64,000 bases of DNA from VAYN01 sp963702075. GTDB taxonomy: Bacteria; Actinomycetota; Thermoleophilia; Solirubrobacterales; 70-9. A model generated the notes under the pieces. That model had not been told where the DNA came from. It was given only the letters and a program-made list of their open reading frames with translations, and did no database searches. Positions within the stretch are counted from its first letter, which is position 1; each line of letters starts with the position of its first letter. Positions 7,899 to 15,399 of this stretch are shown piece by piece. A program made the position numbers and the translations under genes. The DNA lies in NCBI GenBank assembly GCA_963702075.1, contig OY969703.1, positions 2,418,001-2,482,000 on the forward strand. The letters run 5' to 3'.

Positions 7899-8900
7899 GT
7901 GCGCGCCACACGTGCGCCTTGCCTCGACACGATCGGGGGCGTGCAAAGCGAGTCTGTGAAACCGGTCGTAGAGCAGCCGTTTTCACGGACTCGCGGAAAC
8001 GATCACCGGATTGCAGAGCTCGCTCGGCTCCAGCACGGAGTGCTGGCCCGGCGGCGGCTGATCGAAGAGGGATGGTCTGAAGCGGAGATCAGATGGCGTC
8101 TTCGCGCTGGGCGCCTGCACCGGGTCCATGCGGGTGTCTACTCCTTGGGACCGCGACAGCTGCTCTCTCGCCAGGGTCGCTGGATGGCGGCGGTTCTTGC
8201 CTCAGGACCGGACGCGCTCCTTAGTCATCAGACCGCAGCGGCGCTCTGGGGTCTTCGCGGGGACTCGGGCCGCGCGATCCATGTGACCGTGCCGCACAAG
8301 AGCACCTCGACGAAGCGGATTCGCAGGCATTTCTCGGTCGTGCCCGAGGACGAGCGGGCGGTGGAGGAGGGGATCTCGGTCACCTCGGTTCACCGGACGA
8401 TCTTCGATCTCGGCGCGACGGTCTCGGTGGACGAGGTGGTCGCGATGATCAAGGAGGCCGAATACCTGAACCGCTGGGATCGGCTGTCGCTCCCCTACCT
8501 CCTGGAGCGCTATCCGGGGAGACGAGGCTCCCGCAAGGTCCGGGCCTCCCTGGGCCGATTCAAGGAGGAACCGCCGGGTCGAAAGCACTCGAAACTGGAG
8601 GAACGGTTCGCGCCCTTCCTCCGCCGGCACTCCCTGCCCCTACCCCGCTTCAACGACTGGATCCTCATCAACGGCAAGCGCTACCGGGTCGACTGCCATT
8701 GGCCCGGCACCGACCGCATCGTCGAGCTGGACGGCTGGGAGGGCCACCGCACCCGCTCGGCCTTCAGAGACGATCGAGCTCGCGACCGCGCCCTGACCGC
8801 CGCCGGTTACTCGGTCACGCGCCTGACGTGGAACCAGCTCGACGATGAACCGGAGGCGATCGCCTCTGATCTTCGGCGGTTGCTGCTGGGAGATAGATAG
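7899..8900 (+). CDS. AbiEi-type winged-helix / DUF559 (PD-(D/E)XK-like) protein
   Basis: About 333 residues. The N-terminal part (ELARLQHGVLARRRLIEEGW, then LHRVHAGVYSLG) is the winged-helix domain of AbiEi-like antitoxin proteins. The C-terminal 100 residues resemble DUF559/Vsr-like nuclease folds: an acidic strand RVDCHWPGTDRIVELDGWEGH and RARDRALTAAGYSVTRLTW. Such proteins are frequent orphan genes in Actinobacteria; no AbiEii toxin is adjacent. The start is uncertain: GTG codons at 7899, 7941 and 7956 are all in frame, and conserved sequence begins only around the RIAELARLQ segment. Confidence 0.8.
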   Translation: MRATRAPCLDTIGGVQSESVKPVVEQPFSRTRGNDHRIAELARLQHGVLARRRLIEEGWSEAEIRWRLRAGRLHRVHAGVYSLGPRQLLSRQGRWMAAVLASGPDALLSHQTAAALWGLRGDSGRAIHVTVPHKSTSTKRIRRHFSVVPEDERAVEEGISVTSVHRTIFDLGATVSVDEVVAMIKEAEYLNRWDRLSLPYLLERYPGRRGSRKVRASLGRFKEEPPGRKHSKLEERFAPFLRRHSLPLPRFNDWILINGKRYRVDCHWPGTDRIVELDGWEGHRTRSAFRDDRARDRALTAAGYSVTRLTWNQLDDEPEAIASDLRRLLLGDR

Positions 8901-8923
8901 AAGAGAAGGAGAAGAACGGCGGG

Positions 8924-9955
8924 CTACCAGGCCGCGTCGACCAACTCCCGTAGCTCCGCCCCATCCGGTGGCTGCGGGACCCGCTGCAGCTCCGGACGTT
9001 GGAGCATCGCCTCGATCGCCTCGTCCAGCTTCGAAGCATCGCCACCGACCTCGCTGAGCCGTCTCGGTCTGCCCAGCGCTTCGATCCGCTCCGGCAGCCC
9101 GGCGCGTTCGGTCCCAAGAGCAGCCGCCAGCCGCTCGTACACCTCCGGCGCTCGGCCCGCCAGCAACGCCACCGCATGCGGCAGCACGGCCGCGTTGGTC
9201 TCCGCGTGCGGCGTGCCGCACAGCCGCACCAGGGTCTGGCAGGCGAGATGGTGAAGGCCCATGCCAGCCGAATCGATTGCGTAGCCGCAGAGGATCGAGC
9301 CGAGCGCGAGCCCGGTTCGATCCCGCCCCTCTCGAGCTTCGTCCAGCGCCATCCCGATCAGCCCCGCGCCCCGTAGGGCCGTCATCTCCGAGACCGGGCT
9401 GGACAGCGGCAGGTAGAGCGTGTCGGCCCCGTGCGCCAGCGCGTTCATCGAACTCGCCCGCAGCTGCTTCTCCGGTTGGCTCGTCATCGCCTCCCAATCG
9501 GCGATCACCAACTGCGGCCTCACCGTCGCCTTCACGCGATCCTCAGCGCCCTCGGGCAGCCGGTGCGACCCGGTCATCTCCGCCCCCGACATCGTCGTCG
9601 GGATCGCGACCACCTCCGCTCCCGACACCGACGCCACCGCCTTCGCCACGTCGACAACCCGGCCGCCGCCCAGCGCCACGAGGGGACGCGCTCTCACCCC
9701 CTTACTTGCATCGTGAGGGGGTGAGAGCGCGTCCAGCAGCGCCGCGGCGGCGGCCGGGACCTGCCCGGACCGCACCTCGTGCACCCCGCCTGCGGTTTCA
9801 GTGAGCGCCGGCGCTCCCGCCATAGCCCGCCTCGTGCTCAGCAGTTCGAACTCGCCGATCCCCTGATCGCGCAGAACCTCAACCGCCGCGCCGACCCCGC
9901 CGCGCCGGAAGACGACCGTCCGCCCGGCATCCCGCCAGGTGAAGTCGGCGATCAA
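8924..9955 (-). CDS. Maleylacetate reductase-like iron-containing alcohol dehydrogenase
   Basis: 343-residue group III (Fe-ADH) oxidoreductase, most like maleylacetate reductase, which converts maleylacetate to 3-oxoadipate. Evidence: GGGRVVDVAKA nucleotide motif, IPTTMSGAEMT, and metal/active-site histidines in NALAHG, GMGLHHLACQ and PHAETNAAVLPHAVA. The start is a TTG (9955-9953) overlapping the TGA stop of the upstream dioxygenase gene, so the pair is translationally coupled. A perfect 18-bp palindrome (9685-9733) adds about 16 residues (near 75-91, SPPHDASKGVRAR) ahead of the nucleotide motif, with no counterpart expected in the family. Confidence 0.87.
   Translation of the reverse strand: MIADFTWRDAGRTVVFRRGGVGAAVEVLRDQGIGEFELLSTRRAMAGAPALTETAGGVHEVRSGQVPAAAAALLDALSPPHDASKGVRARPLVALGGGRVVDVAKAVASVSGAEVVAIPTTMSGAEMTGSHRLPEGAEDRVKATVRPQLVIADWEAMTSQPEKQLRASSMNALAHGADTLYLPLSSPVSEMTALRGAGLIGMALDEAREGRDRTGLALGSILCGYAIDSAGMGLHHLACQTLVRLCGTPHAETNAAVLPHAVALLAGRAPEVYERLAAALGTERAGLPERIEALGRPRRLSEVGGDASKLDEAIEAMLQRPELQRVPQPPDGAELRELVDAAW
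9685..9733. repeat. Palindrome inserted in frame in the maleylacetate reductase gene
   Basis: Arms 9685-9702 and 9716-9733 are perfectly complementary over 18 bp around a 13-base centre, TACTTGCATCGTG. The arm edge reads CACCCCCT/AGGGGGTG. The reverse complement of the palindrome at 15548-15597 in cysS shows the same plan (CACCCT, a centre starting TACT, AGGGTG), suggesting one family. The insertion keeps the reading frame. Confidence 0.75.
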
Positions 9956-10869
9956 CCCTGCGTTTGGACCCGCGGGTTCTCGACCGGTCGCAATCGTGGT
10001 TCGACCTCGTCGCGCAGGTGCTCGAAGTCCGGCGGCAGCGAGAGCTTCTCGCCGAGGTGCTCGAGCGGCTCGTCGACGGTGAAGCCGGGGCCGAGGGTGG
10101 CGATCTCGAACAGCACCCCGCTCGGCTCGCGGAAGTAGACCGAGCGGAAGTAGAAGCGGTCGATCTCCGGCGTCGGCTGCGCCCCGCCCGCCTGCGCCTT
10201 CTCGCGCCAGTCGAGCAGCTCCTCCGGGGTCGAGGCCCAGGCAACGTGGTGGACGCTGCCGGCGCCCTGCAGGCCGCGCTCGCTCGGCGGCTCGTCGAAG
10301 AGGTAGCGGCCGCCGCGCTGGGTGCCGCGCGCTTCCCACCCTCCGTCCACCTGCTCGAACTCGAGCGCCTCGAGCAGGTGGCTGCTGGCTTGGGGCGAAA
10401 CCGCGTAGGCCCGCACCGCGTGGAAGCCCTGCAGCGCCAGCTCGCCGGGAATCTCCGGGTGGTCGGCGATCAGCGGCGGGTCGGGCACCTCGACGACGAG
10501 AAGCTCATGGTCGAGCCCCTCGGGGTCGGAGAAGACCAGGCCCTCCCCCTCGCGCCGGGAGGCGACGCCGTTGTCCCGCAGCCGTTCCTCCCAGAAGCCG
10601 AAGGCGTCGGCCGAGGCGACTCGCCAGACGACCCGGTGCACCATGCCGGCGCCCGGCCTGCCCTGCGGCGCGCCGGGATACTCGAAGAAGGTCAGGTCGG
10701 AGCCGGGGTCGCCGTTCTCGTCGGCGAAGAAGAGGTGGTAGACGGTCGGGTTGTCCTGGTTGACCGTTTTCTTGACCAGCCTCAATCCGAGCACTCCGGC
10801 GTAGAAGTCGACGTTGCGCTGGGCGTTCTCGGTGATCGCCGTGATGTGGTGAATTCCCTCTAGCTTCAT
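9952..10869 (-). CDS. VOC-family ring-cleaving dioxygenase (LinE/MhqO-like)
   Basis: 305-residue protein with two tandem vicinal-oxygen-chelate modules (about 5-135 and 155-290). The opening KLEGIHHITAIT and the glutamate-containing segment SGVLFEIATLGPGF match extradiol ring-cleaving dioxygenases of the hydroquinone type, which use Fe(II) and O2. The gene is directly followed, with overlapping stop/start, by a maleylacetate reductase, the enzyme that would consume the product after oxidation. Substrate assignment as hydroquinone or a substituted one is inferred from this pairing. Start ATG is at 10869. Confidence 0.88.
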   Translation of the reverse strand: MKLEGIHHITAITENAQRNVDFYAGVLGLRLVKKTVNQDNPTVYHLFFADENGDPGSDLTFFEYPGAPQGRPGAGMVHRVVWRVASADAFGFWEERLRDNGVASRREGEGLVFSDPEGLDHELLVVEVPDPPLIADHPEIPGELALQGFHAVRAYAVSPQASSHLLEALEFEQVDGGWEARGTQRGGRYLFDEPPSERGLQGAGSVHHVAWASTPEELLDWREKAQAGGAQPTPEIDRFYFRSVYFREPSGVLFEIATLGPGFTVDEPLEHLGEKLSLPPDFEHLRDEVEPRLRPVENPRVQTQG

Positions 10870-10891
10870 TGCTCACGTATAGCATCCGGCT

Positions 10892-12310
10892 ATGAGCCGC
10901 GGACGGCGACGTACTGTCAGGGCACTGATCGTCCTCGGTTCGGTCCTCGCCTTCCTCAGCGTTTTCGCGATCTGGATCGAGCGCCAGGCGCTGAACACGA
11001 ACGACTGGGTCGAAACCAGCGGCAAGCTCCTCCACAACGCGAAGATCCGCGAAGCGGTGGGCAACTACCTGGTCGACCAGCTCTACGAAAACGTCGACGT
11101 CAAGAAGGAACTCGAAGACATCCTCCCCGGCGAAGTCAGCGAACTCGCCGGGCCGGCAGCCGGAGGGCTGCGCCAGGTCGCCGGCCAGGGCGCCGAAAAA
11201 GTGCTGGAAACCTCGACCGCACAGGAACTGTGGGAAGACGCGAACCGGGCCACCCACGAACAGCTGCTGGCGGTCCTGGAAAACAAGAAAGAAGCCGTCG
11301 AAACCGAAAACGGCGAAGTCACCCTCAACCTCGGCAGCCTGCTCACCAACCTCGCCTCCCAGGTCGGGATCGGGGAAGACCTGGCCGAAAAGCTGCCGCC
11401 GGACGCCGGCCAGATCCACATCCTCAAGTCCGATCAGCTGAAGACCGCCCAGAACATCACGGTCGCCGTCAAGGGCCTTGCGCTGGTGCTCTCGATCCTC
11501 ACCTTCGCCGCCTTCGGGGGGGCGATCTACCTCTCCCGCGGCAGCCGTTGGCTGACCGTCCTCTACAGCGGCATCGGCCTGATCGCGGCCGCCTTCGCCG
11601 CGATCGTCTTCCGCCACGTCGCCGGCGGCATCGTCGTCGGCCAGCTGGTCACGAACGACAGCGTCAAGCCCGCCGGCGAAGCGGCCTGGTCGATCGGCAC
11701 CTCGCTGATGATCAGCATCGCCACCACGGTGATCGTCGTCGGCGCCCTCTTCGTTGCCGCCGGCTGGCTCGCTTCCCCGACCGGCGGGGCTCGCACCACC
11801 CGCCGCTACATGGCTCCCACCCTGCGGCTGCACATCGCCTACGTCTACACCGGCCTGGCGATCCTCGTCTGCTTCTACTTCCTCACCGGACCGACCCAGG
11901 GACTGCGGACCTTCCTGACCACGCTGATCATCGCCGGCATGGCCGCCTTCGGAATCCACGAGCTGCGCAAGCAGACCGAGGACGAATTCCCCAACGCCAG
12001 CTACGGCGACTCGTTCGGCCGCACCCGCGACAAAGTCGTCACCGCGGTCAAGGACGCCAACATCCCGGAGCGGGTCGGCGAGCAGGCTTCGAAGCTGCGC
12101 CTGCCCGACGTCCGTCGACCGGGCAACGGCGAGCAAGACGCGGCGTCGGGATCGGCCGAGGCGCCCACGGCGACGGTGCCGGTCGACGCCGAGGACGCCC
12201 GCCTGCAACGCCTCGAAAAGCTCGGCGAGCTGCGCGCGAAGGGCCTCCTCACCGAAGAGGAGTTCGCCGCCGAGAAGGCGCGGCTGCTCGGCGGCGGCTC
12301 TCCCTCCTGA
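10892..12310 (+). CDS. Multi-span membrane protein with C-terminal SHOCT domain
   Basis: 472-residue protein. A first membrane segment (about 10-30) is followed by a roughly 160-residue domain outside the membrane, then five more segments between about 190 and 365. The end carries a short SHOCT domain (RLEKLGELRAKGLLTEEEF), an oligomerisation or anchoring motif. Family unknown; function not assigned. It is divergent from the dioxygenase operon across only 22 bases, so the two promoters overlap. Confidence 0.85.
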   Translation: MSRGRRRTVRALIVLGSVLAFLSVFAIWIERQALNTNDWVETSGKLLHNAKIREAVGNYLVDQLYENVDVKKELEDILPGEVSELAGPAAGGLRQVAGQGAEKVLETSTAQELWEDANRATHEQLLAVLENKKEAVETENGEVTLNLGSLLTNLASQVGIGEDLAEKLPPDAGQIHILKSDQLKTAQNITVAVKGLALVLSILTFAAFGGAIYLSRGSRWLTVLYSGIGLIAAAFAAIVFRHVAGGIVVGQLVTNDSVKPAGEAAWSIGTSLMISIATTVIVVGALFVAAGWLASPTGGARTTRRYMAPTLRLHIAYVYTGLAILVCFYFLTGPTQGLRTFLTTLIIAGMAAFGIHELRKQTEDEFPNASYGDSFGRTRDKVVTAVKDANIPERVGEQASKLRLPDVRRPGNGEQDAASGSAEAPTATVPVDAEDARLQRLEKLGELRAKGLLTEEEFAAEKARLLGGGSPS

Positions 12311-12332
12311 GCCGCGAGTCGCGGCGCAGATC

Positions 12333-12689
12333 TCAGCGTTTGGCGTAGTCGCCGATCTCGCCGAAGTCGACCATCACGCAGGCCTCCGGCCCGGGCACCT
12401 CCGCGTCGTGACCGGGTGGGATCGCGACCACGTCGCCCGGGTTGATCTCGATCTCCTGGCCATCGTCCATGTGCACGCGCATGCTGCCGGAGAGCACGTA
12501 CCCGAAGTGGGCGACCTGACAGGAGTCGGTGCCGGCGATCGGCTTCACGTTCTCCGACCATTTCCAGCCGGGCTCGAAGGTGCCAAGGCCGACGCTGTGG
12601 CCCGCCAGCTCCACCACCTTCGCCTCGCCTTTGCCTTCGAACTCCCGCGTTTCGTCGGGTGAGTCGAATCTCTTCACTTCTGCGGCCAT
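12333..12689 (-). CDS. Cupin-domain protein
   Basis: 118-residue single-domain cupin beta-barrel. The first motif region WKWSENVKPIAGT and the second GQEIEINPGDVVAIPPGHD are recognisable; HFGYVLSGSMRVHM lies between. The metal-binding His/Glu set is incomplete in motif 1, so it may be a small-molecule sensor or an enzyme with altered ligands. An AGGAGGCCC-type ribosome site (AAGGAGG) precedes the ATG at 12689. No functional partner is evident; tRNA-Thr lies upstream on the same strand. Confidence 0.85.
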   Translation of the reverse strand: MAAEVKRFDSPDETREFEGKGEAKVVELAGHSVGLGTFEPGWKWSENVKPIAGTDSCQVAHFGYVLSGSMRVHMDDGQEIEINPGDVVAIPPGHDAEVPGPEACVMVDFGEIGDYAKR

Positions 12690-12772
12690 CAGGGCCTCCT
12701 TTTCCTAGTGACCCTGCCTGGCTTTCGACCCTACACCCGCGCCGGAACGCGAATCTAAAAAGACGACAAAAA

Positions 12773-12845
12773 GCCCGCCGCCGGAATCGAACCGGCAACC
12801 TCCTCATTACAAATGAGGTGCTCTCCCAGGTTGAGCTAGGCGGGC
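12773..12845 (-). tRNA. tRNA-Thr (anticodon UGU)
   Basis: A 73-base cloverleaf on the minus strand: acceptor GCCCGCC/GGCGGGC, D stem GCTC/GAGC, anticodon stem CCTCA/TGAGG with loop TTTGTAA (anticodon TGT), and T stem GCCGG/CCGGC with loop TTCGATT. CCA is not encoded. It decodes ACA. Confidence 0.97.
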
Positions 12846-12854
12846 GTGGTGGCG

Positions 12855-13871
12855 ATGATGTCCTTAATGGACGTGACGTTCAGACTCTTGGGGTCCGAGG
12901 AGGGTACCGTGCTGACGGGCGCGATCGAGGCCGCTTATGGTCAAAGTTATGACGTGCGGTGGGTCTACGAACCGGAGGAGGTCAGGCGCCGGATCGCCGC
13001 CGGCACCTACGTCTCCTGCGTCGCCGAATCCCCTGCAGGTGAGCTGCTTTGCCACATGGGGATGAGCCTTGGCGCGGCTGGTGACGCGGTCGCGCACTCC
13101 GGCCAGGCGGTGACCCTGCCGGCCGCCCGCGGCCAGCACCTCTTCACCCGCACGAAGAAGTGGCTGATGGACTGGGCCCGCGAGCGCGGGCTGGCCGGGA
13201 TGTACAGCGAGGCGACCGCCGCCCACCCCTACAGCCAGAAAGCGAACATCGACCTCGGCGCGCACGAGACCGGCTTCCTGCTCGGCTGGATCCCGGCGAG
13301 CGTCAGCAACGACGCCGCCGAGGGCCGCCGCGGGCGCCAGTCGGCGGCGCTCTTCTACACGAAGCTGAACGACGGACACGAGCGCCCGGTGTACGCGCCG
13401 GAGCGCCACCGGGAGATCGTCGCCCAGACGATCGCGCTCTGCGAGCTGCGGGGGGAGCTGACGGCCCCACCGGCCGAATGCGAACTGGAGGAGCGGTCGG
13501 ATCTCCACGTCGAGATCGACGCAGACCACAACCTGGCGCGGATCACCGTCCACACCCCCGGCGCCGACCTGGAGGAGGCGATCGGCGCCGAGCGCCACCA
13601 CCTCTTCCATCGCGCCAAGCTCGACGCGATCTACATCGACCTGCCGCTGGAGCGGCCGGCGACCGCCCTCGTCGCCGACCACCTCGAGCGCCTAGGCGTC
13701 TCCTACTCGGGAATCTTCCCCAACCACCACTGCGACGGCGACGTCCTGCGGATGCAGTCGCTGCACCGGGTCCGAGTCAAGGCCGACGACGTTGCCGTCG
13801 CCTCGGACCACGGGCAGGAGCTGCTGGCATACGTGATTGGCGATCTTCCCCAGGCGGTGCAGTCCCCCTAA
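12855..13871 (+). CDS. GNAT-like acyltransferase domain protein
   Basis: About 338 residues. The first half looks like a GCN5-related N-acetyltransferase fold: VTFRLLGSEEGTVLTGAIEA, then LPAARGQHLFTRTKKWLMDWARERG as the likely acyl-CoA binding loop and helix. The second half is a less conserved alpha/beta region ending DHLERLGVSYSGIFPNHH. Similar modules occur fused to regulatory kinases in Actinobacteria, but here it stands alone. The gene almost abuts the tRNA-Thr gene on the opposite strand (5' ends facing away). In-frame ATGs at 12855, 12858 and 12867 are all possible starts; no clear ribosome site. Its stop overlaps that of sigH. Confidence 0.72.
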   Translation: MMSLMDVTFRLLGSEEGTVLTGAIEAAYGQSYDVRWVYEPEEVRRRIAAGTYVSCVAESPAGELLCHMGMSLGAAGDAVAHSGQAVTLPAARGQHLFTRTKKWLMDWARERGLAGMYSEATAAHPYSQKANIDLGAHETGFLLGWIPASVSNDAAEGRRGRQSAALFYTKLNDGHERPVYAPERHREIVAQTIALCELRGELTAPPAECELEERSDLHVEIDADHNLARITVHTPGADLEEAIGAERHHLFHRAKLDAIYIDLPLERPATALVADHLERLGVSYSGIFPNHHCDGDVLRMQSLHRVRVKADDVAVASDHGQELLAYVIGDLPQAVQSP

Positions 13872-14572
13872 AGCAGCACGTTTCGTGACTCCAGGTGGGT
13901 GCCGACCTTGCGCTTCACGCGTTGGAGGGCGTTGTCAACGGTCTTGGTGTCGCACTCGAGGCGCTCGGCGATCACCTCGTAGGAGTAACCGTCGAGATAG
14001 AGCGAGAGCACCCGGCTCTCGAGGTCGGAGAGCACTCCGGAGACGCCCGAGAGGCAGGAGACGAGGCTCTCCAGCTCTTCGGAGGCGATCACCTGGTTGA
14101 CCGGGTCGTGGACGCTCGGCCCGGGCAGGATCTCGTCCAGCGTCGTTTCCGAATCGCCGGCGGCCGCCGGGGTCTGGCTGAAGGAGACGTATTGGTTGAG
14201 CGGCGTGTGCTTGTTGCGGGTCGCGGTCTTGACCGCGGTGATGATCTGGCGGGTGATGCAGAGCTCGGCGAAGTTGCGGAAGCTCGACTCCCGATCGGTG
14301 CGGTAGTCGCGGATCGCCTTGTAGAGGCCGACCAGGCCCTCCTGAATCAGGTCGTCCGACTCCCCTCCGAGGAGGAAGTAAGACGAGGCCTTGAGGCGGA
14401 CGAACCCCCGATAGCGTTTGACGATCGTGTCGTAGGCATCGGTCCGGCCATCCTTGGCCAGGGCGACGAGGTAGTGATCGTCAAGCTCAGCTTGAGGGTT
14501 AGAAGCGGCGAGACGAGGGGTGCCCTGCGCAACCGGCAGCGGCGATTCCTGCGTAGGCGTAGATAGAGCCAC
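13868..14572 (-). CDS. sigH: RNA polymerase sigma factor, SigH family
   Basis: 234-residue sigma-70 family member resembling Bacillus SigH. Region 2 contains SDDLIQEGLVGLYKAIRDY and FRNFAELCITRQIITAVKTATR, and region 4 ends with LYLDGYSYEVIAERLECDTKTVDNALQRVKRK. The start is a GTG at 14572 with an excellent AAGGAGAAGG ribosome site. Unlike ECF factors it has a linker rich in Ser/Pro between regions 2 and 4. In this lineage it is probably a general stationary-phase or stress sigma rather than a sporulation one. The gene follows rlmB and cysS on the same strand after 176 bases. Confidence 0.93.
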   Translation of the reverse strand: MALSTPTQESPLPVAQGTPRLAASNPQAELDDHYLVALAKDGRTDAYDTIVKRYRGFVRLKASSYFLLGGESDDLIQEGLVGLYKAIRDYRTDRESSFRNFAELCITRQIITAVKTATRNKHTPLNQYVSFSQTPAAAGDSETTLDEILPGPSVHDPVNQVIASEELESLVSCLSGVSGVLSDLESRVLSLYLDGYSYEVIAERLECDTKTVDNALQRVKRKVGTHLESRNVLL

Positions 14573-14599
14573 AGATCCTTCTCCTTGCTGAAGGGTCGT

Positions 14600-14660
14600 G
14601 GCGCCGCTTACCTCCCCTGGCAGGCGCCTTCTACAAGGTGAGCCTCAAGTTGAGGTTCAC
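14600..14660 (-). promoter_or_regulatory. Structured leader upstream of sigH
   Basis: Two hairpins lie in the 5' leader: an 11-bp stem with one G-T pair at 14638-14660 (CCTCAA/TTGAGG core) and a GGCGCC/GGCGCC-bounded stem-loop at 14600-14628. They sit 28-90 bases before the GTG start. They may be a terminator for rlmB, a leader structure, or both. Confidence 0.35.
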
Positions 14661-14748
14661 CCTTATTTGCAAGGGGCACTCTTACTGGTTTGCGGTGTTC
14701 TGTCAACCCCCAAATTGCGAAAATGCAAATCGGGTTGCAGCAGAAGGG

Positions 14749-15399
14749 CTAGGAGCGTTGTCGCAGGGCCTCGAAAAGCAAGGCCGTGGCAGCTGCTGAA
14801 ACATTGAGCGAGTCGACTCTGCCCAGCTGAGGGAGGGCGATTAGGGCGTCGCAGCTGTCGGCTACGCGGGGTCTCAGGCCTTTGCCCTCTCCGCCTAGGA
14901 CCAGGACGGTGGAGCCGGTTAGGTCGGTTGACCAGGGGAGTTGGGTCGCCTCGGCGTCGGCACCCCAGATCCAGAAGCCTTTCTCCTTTGCTTCGGCCAG
15001 CCAGTCGGCGAGGTTACGGACGTGGGCTACTTCCAGGTGCTCGACGGCTCCGGCGGAGGCCTTGCAGGTGGCGGGGGTGATCGCGGCGGAGCGGCGCTCG
15101 GGGATGACGACGCCGGCCGCACCGGCGAACTCGGCCGAGCGGCAGACGGCACCGAGGTTGCGCGGGTCCTGCACCTGGTCGAGAGCAATCAACAGTGCGC
15201 CCTCGCGAAGCATCCCCCGGGCATCCCCGTAGGGATAGGGATCGACCTCGGCCACAACCCCCTGATGGTCCGGCGACCCGCAAAGCCGCTCCAACTCCTC
15301 CCCCGAAGTCTCCGGCGCCCGCCAGGTCCGATGCACCCGCCGCCTCCCCCGCTCCGCCTCAGCGACAGGCCGACGCCCATAGATGAACTGATTGGCCAT
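14749..15399 (-). CDS. rlmB: 23S rRNA (guanosine-2'-O-)-methyltransferase RlmB (SpoU/TrmH family)
   Basis: 216-residue SPOUT methyltransferase that methylates the 2'-OH of a guanosine in 23S rRNA using AdoMet. An N-terminal substrate-binding part (FIYGRRPVAEA, then GVVAEVDPYPY) precedes the knotted catalytic domain with motif 1 ALDQVQDPRNLGAVCRSAEF, motif 2 VLVLGGEGKGL, and motif 3 IALPQLGRVDSLNVSAAATALLFE. It is slightly shorter than the usual 240-250 residues. Its ATG overlaps the stop of cysS (ATGA), a conserved pairing. Confidence 0.95.
   Translation of the reverse strand: MANQFIYGRRPVAEAERGRRRVHRTWRAPETSGEELERLCGSPDHQGVVAEVDPYPYGDARGMLREGALLIALDQVQDPRNLGAVCRSAEFAGAAGVVIPERRSAAITPATCKASAGAVEHLEVAHVRNLADWLAEAKEKGFWIWGADAEATQLPWSTDLTGSTVLVLGGEGKGLRPRVADSCDALIALPQLGRVDSLNVSAAATALLFEALRQRS

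Noticed and set aside
7899..8900. Complete AbiE toxin-antitoxin pair
   Set aside because: Only an AbiEi-like winged-helix/DUF559 protein is found; no AbiEii nucleotidyltransferase is next to it.
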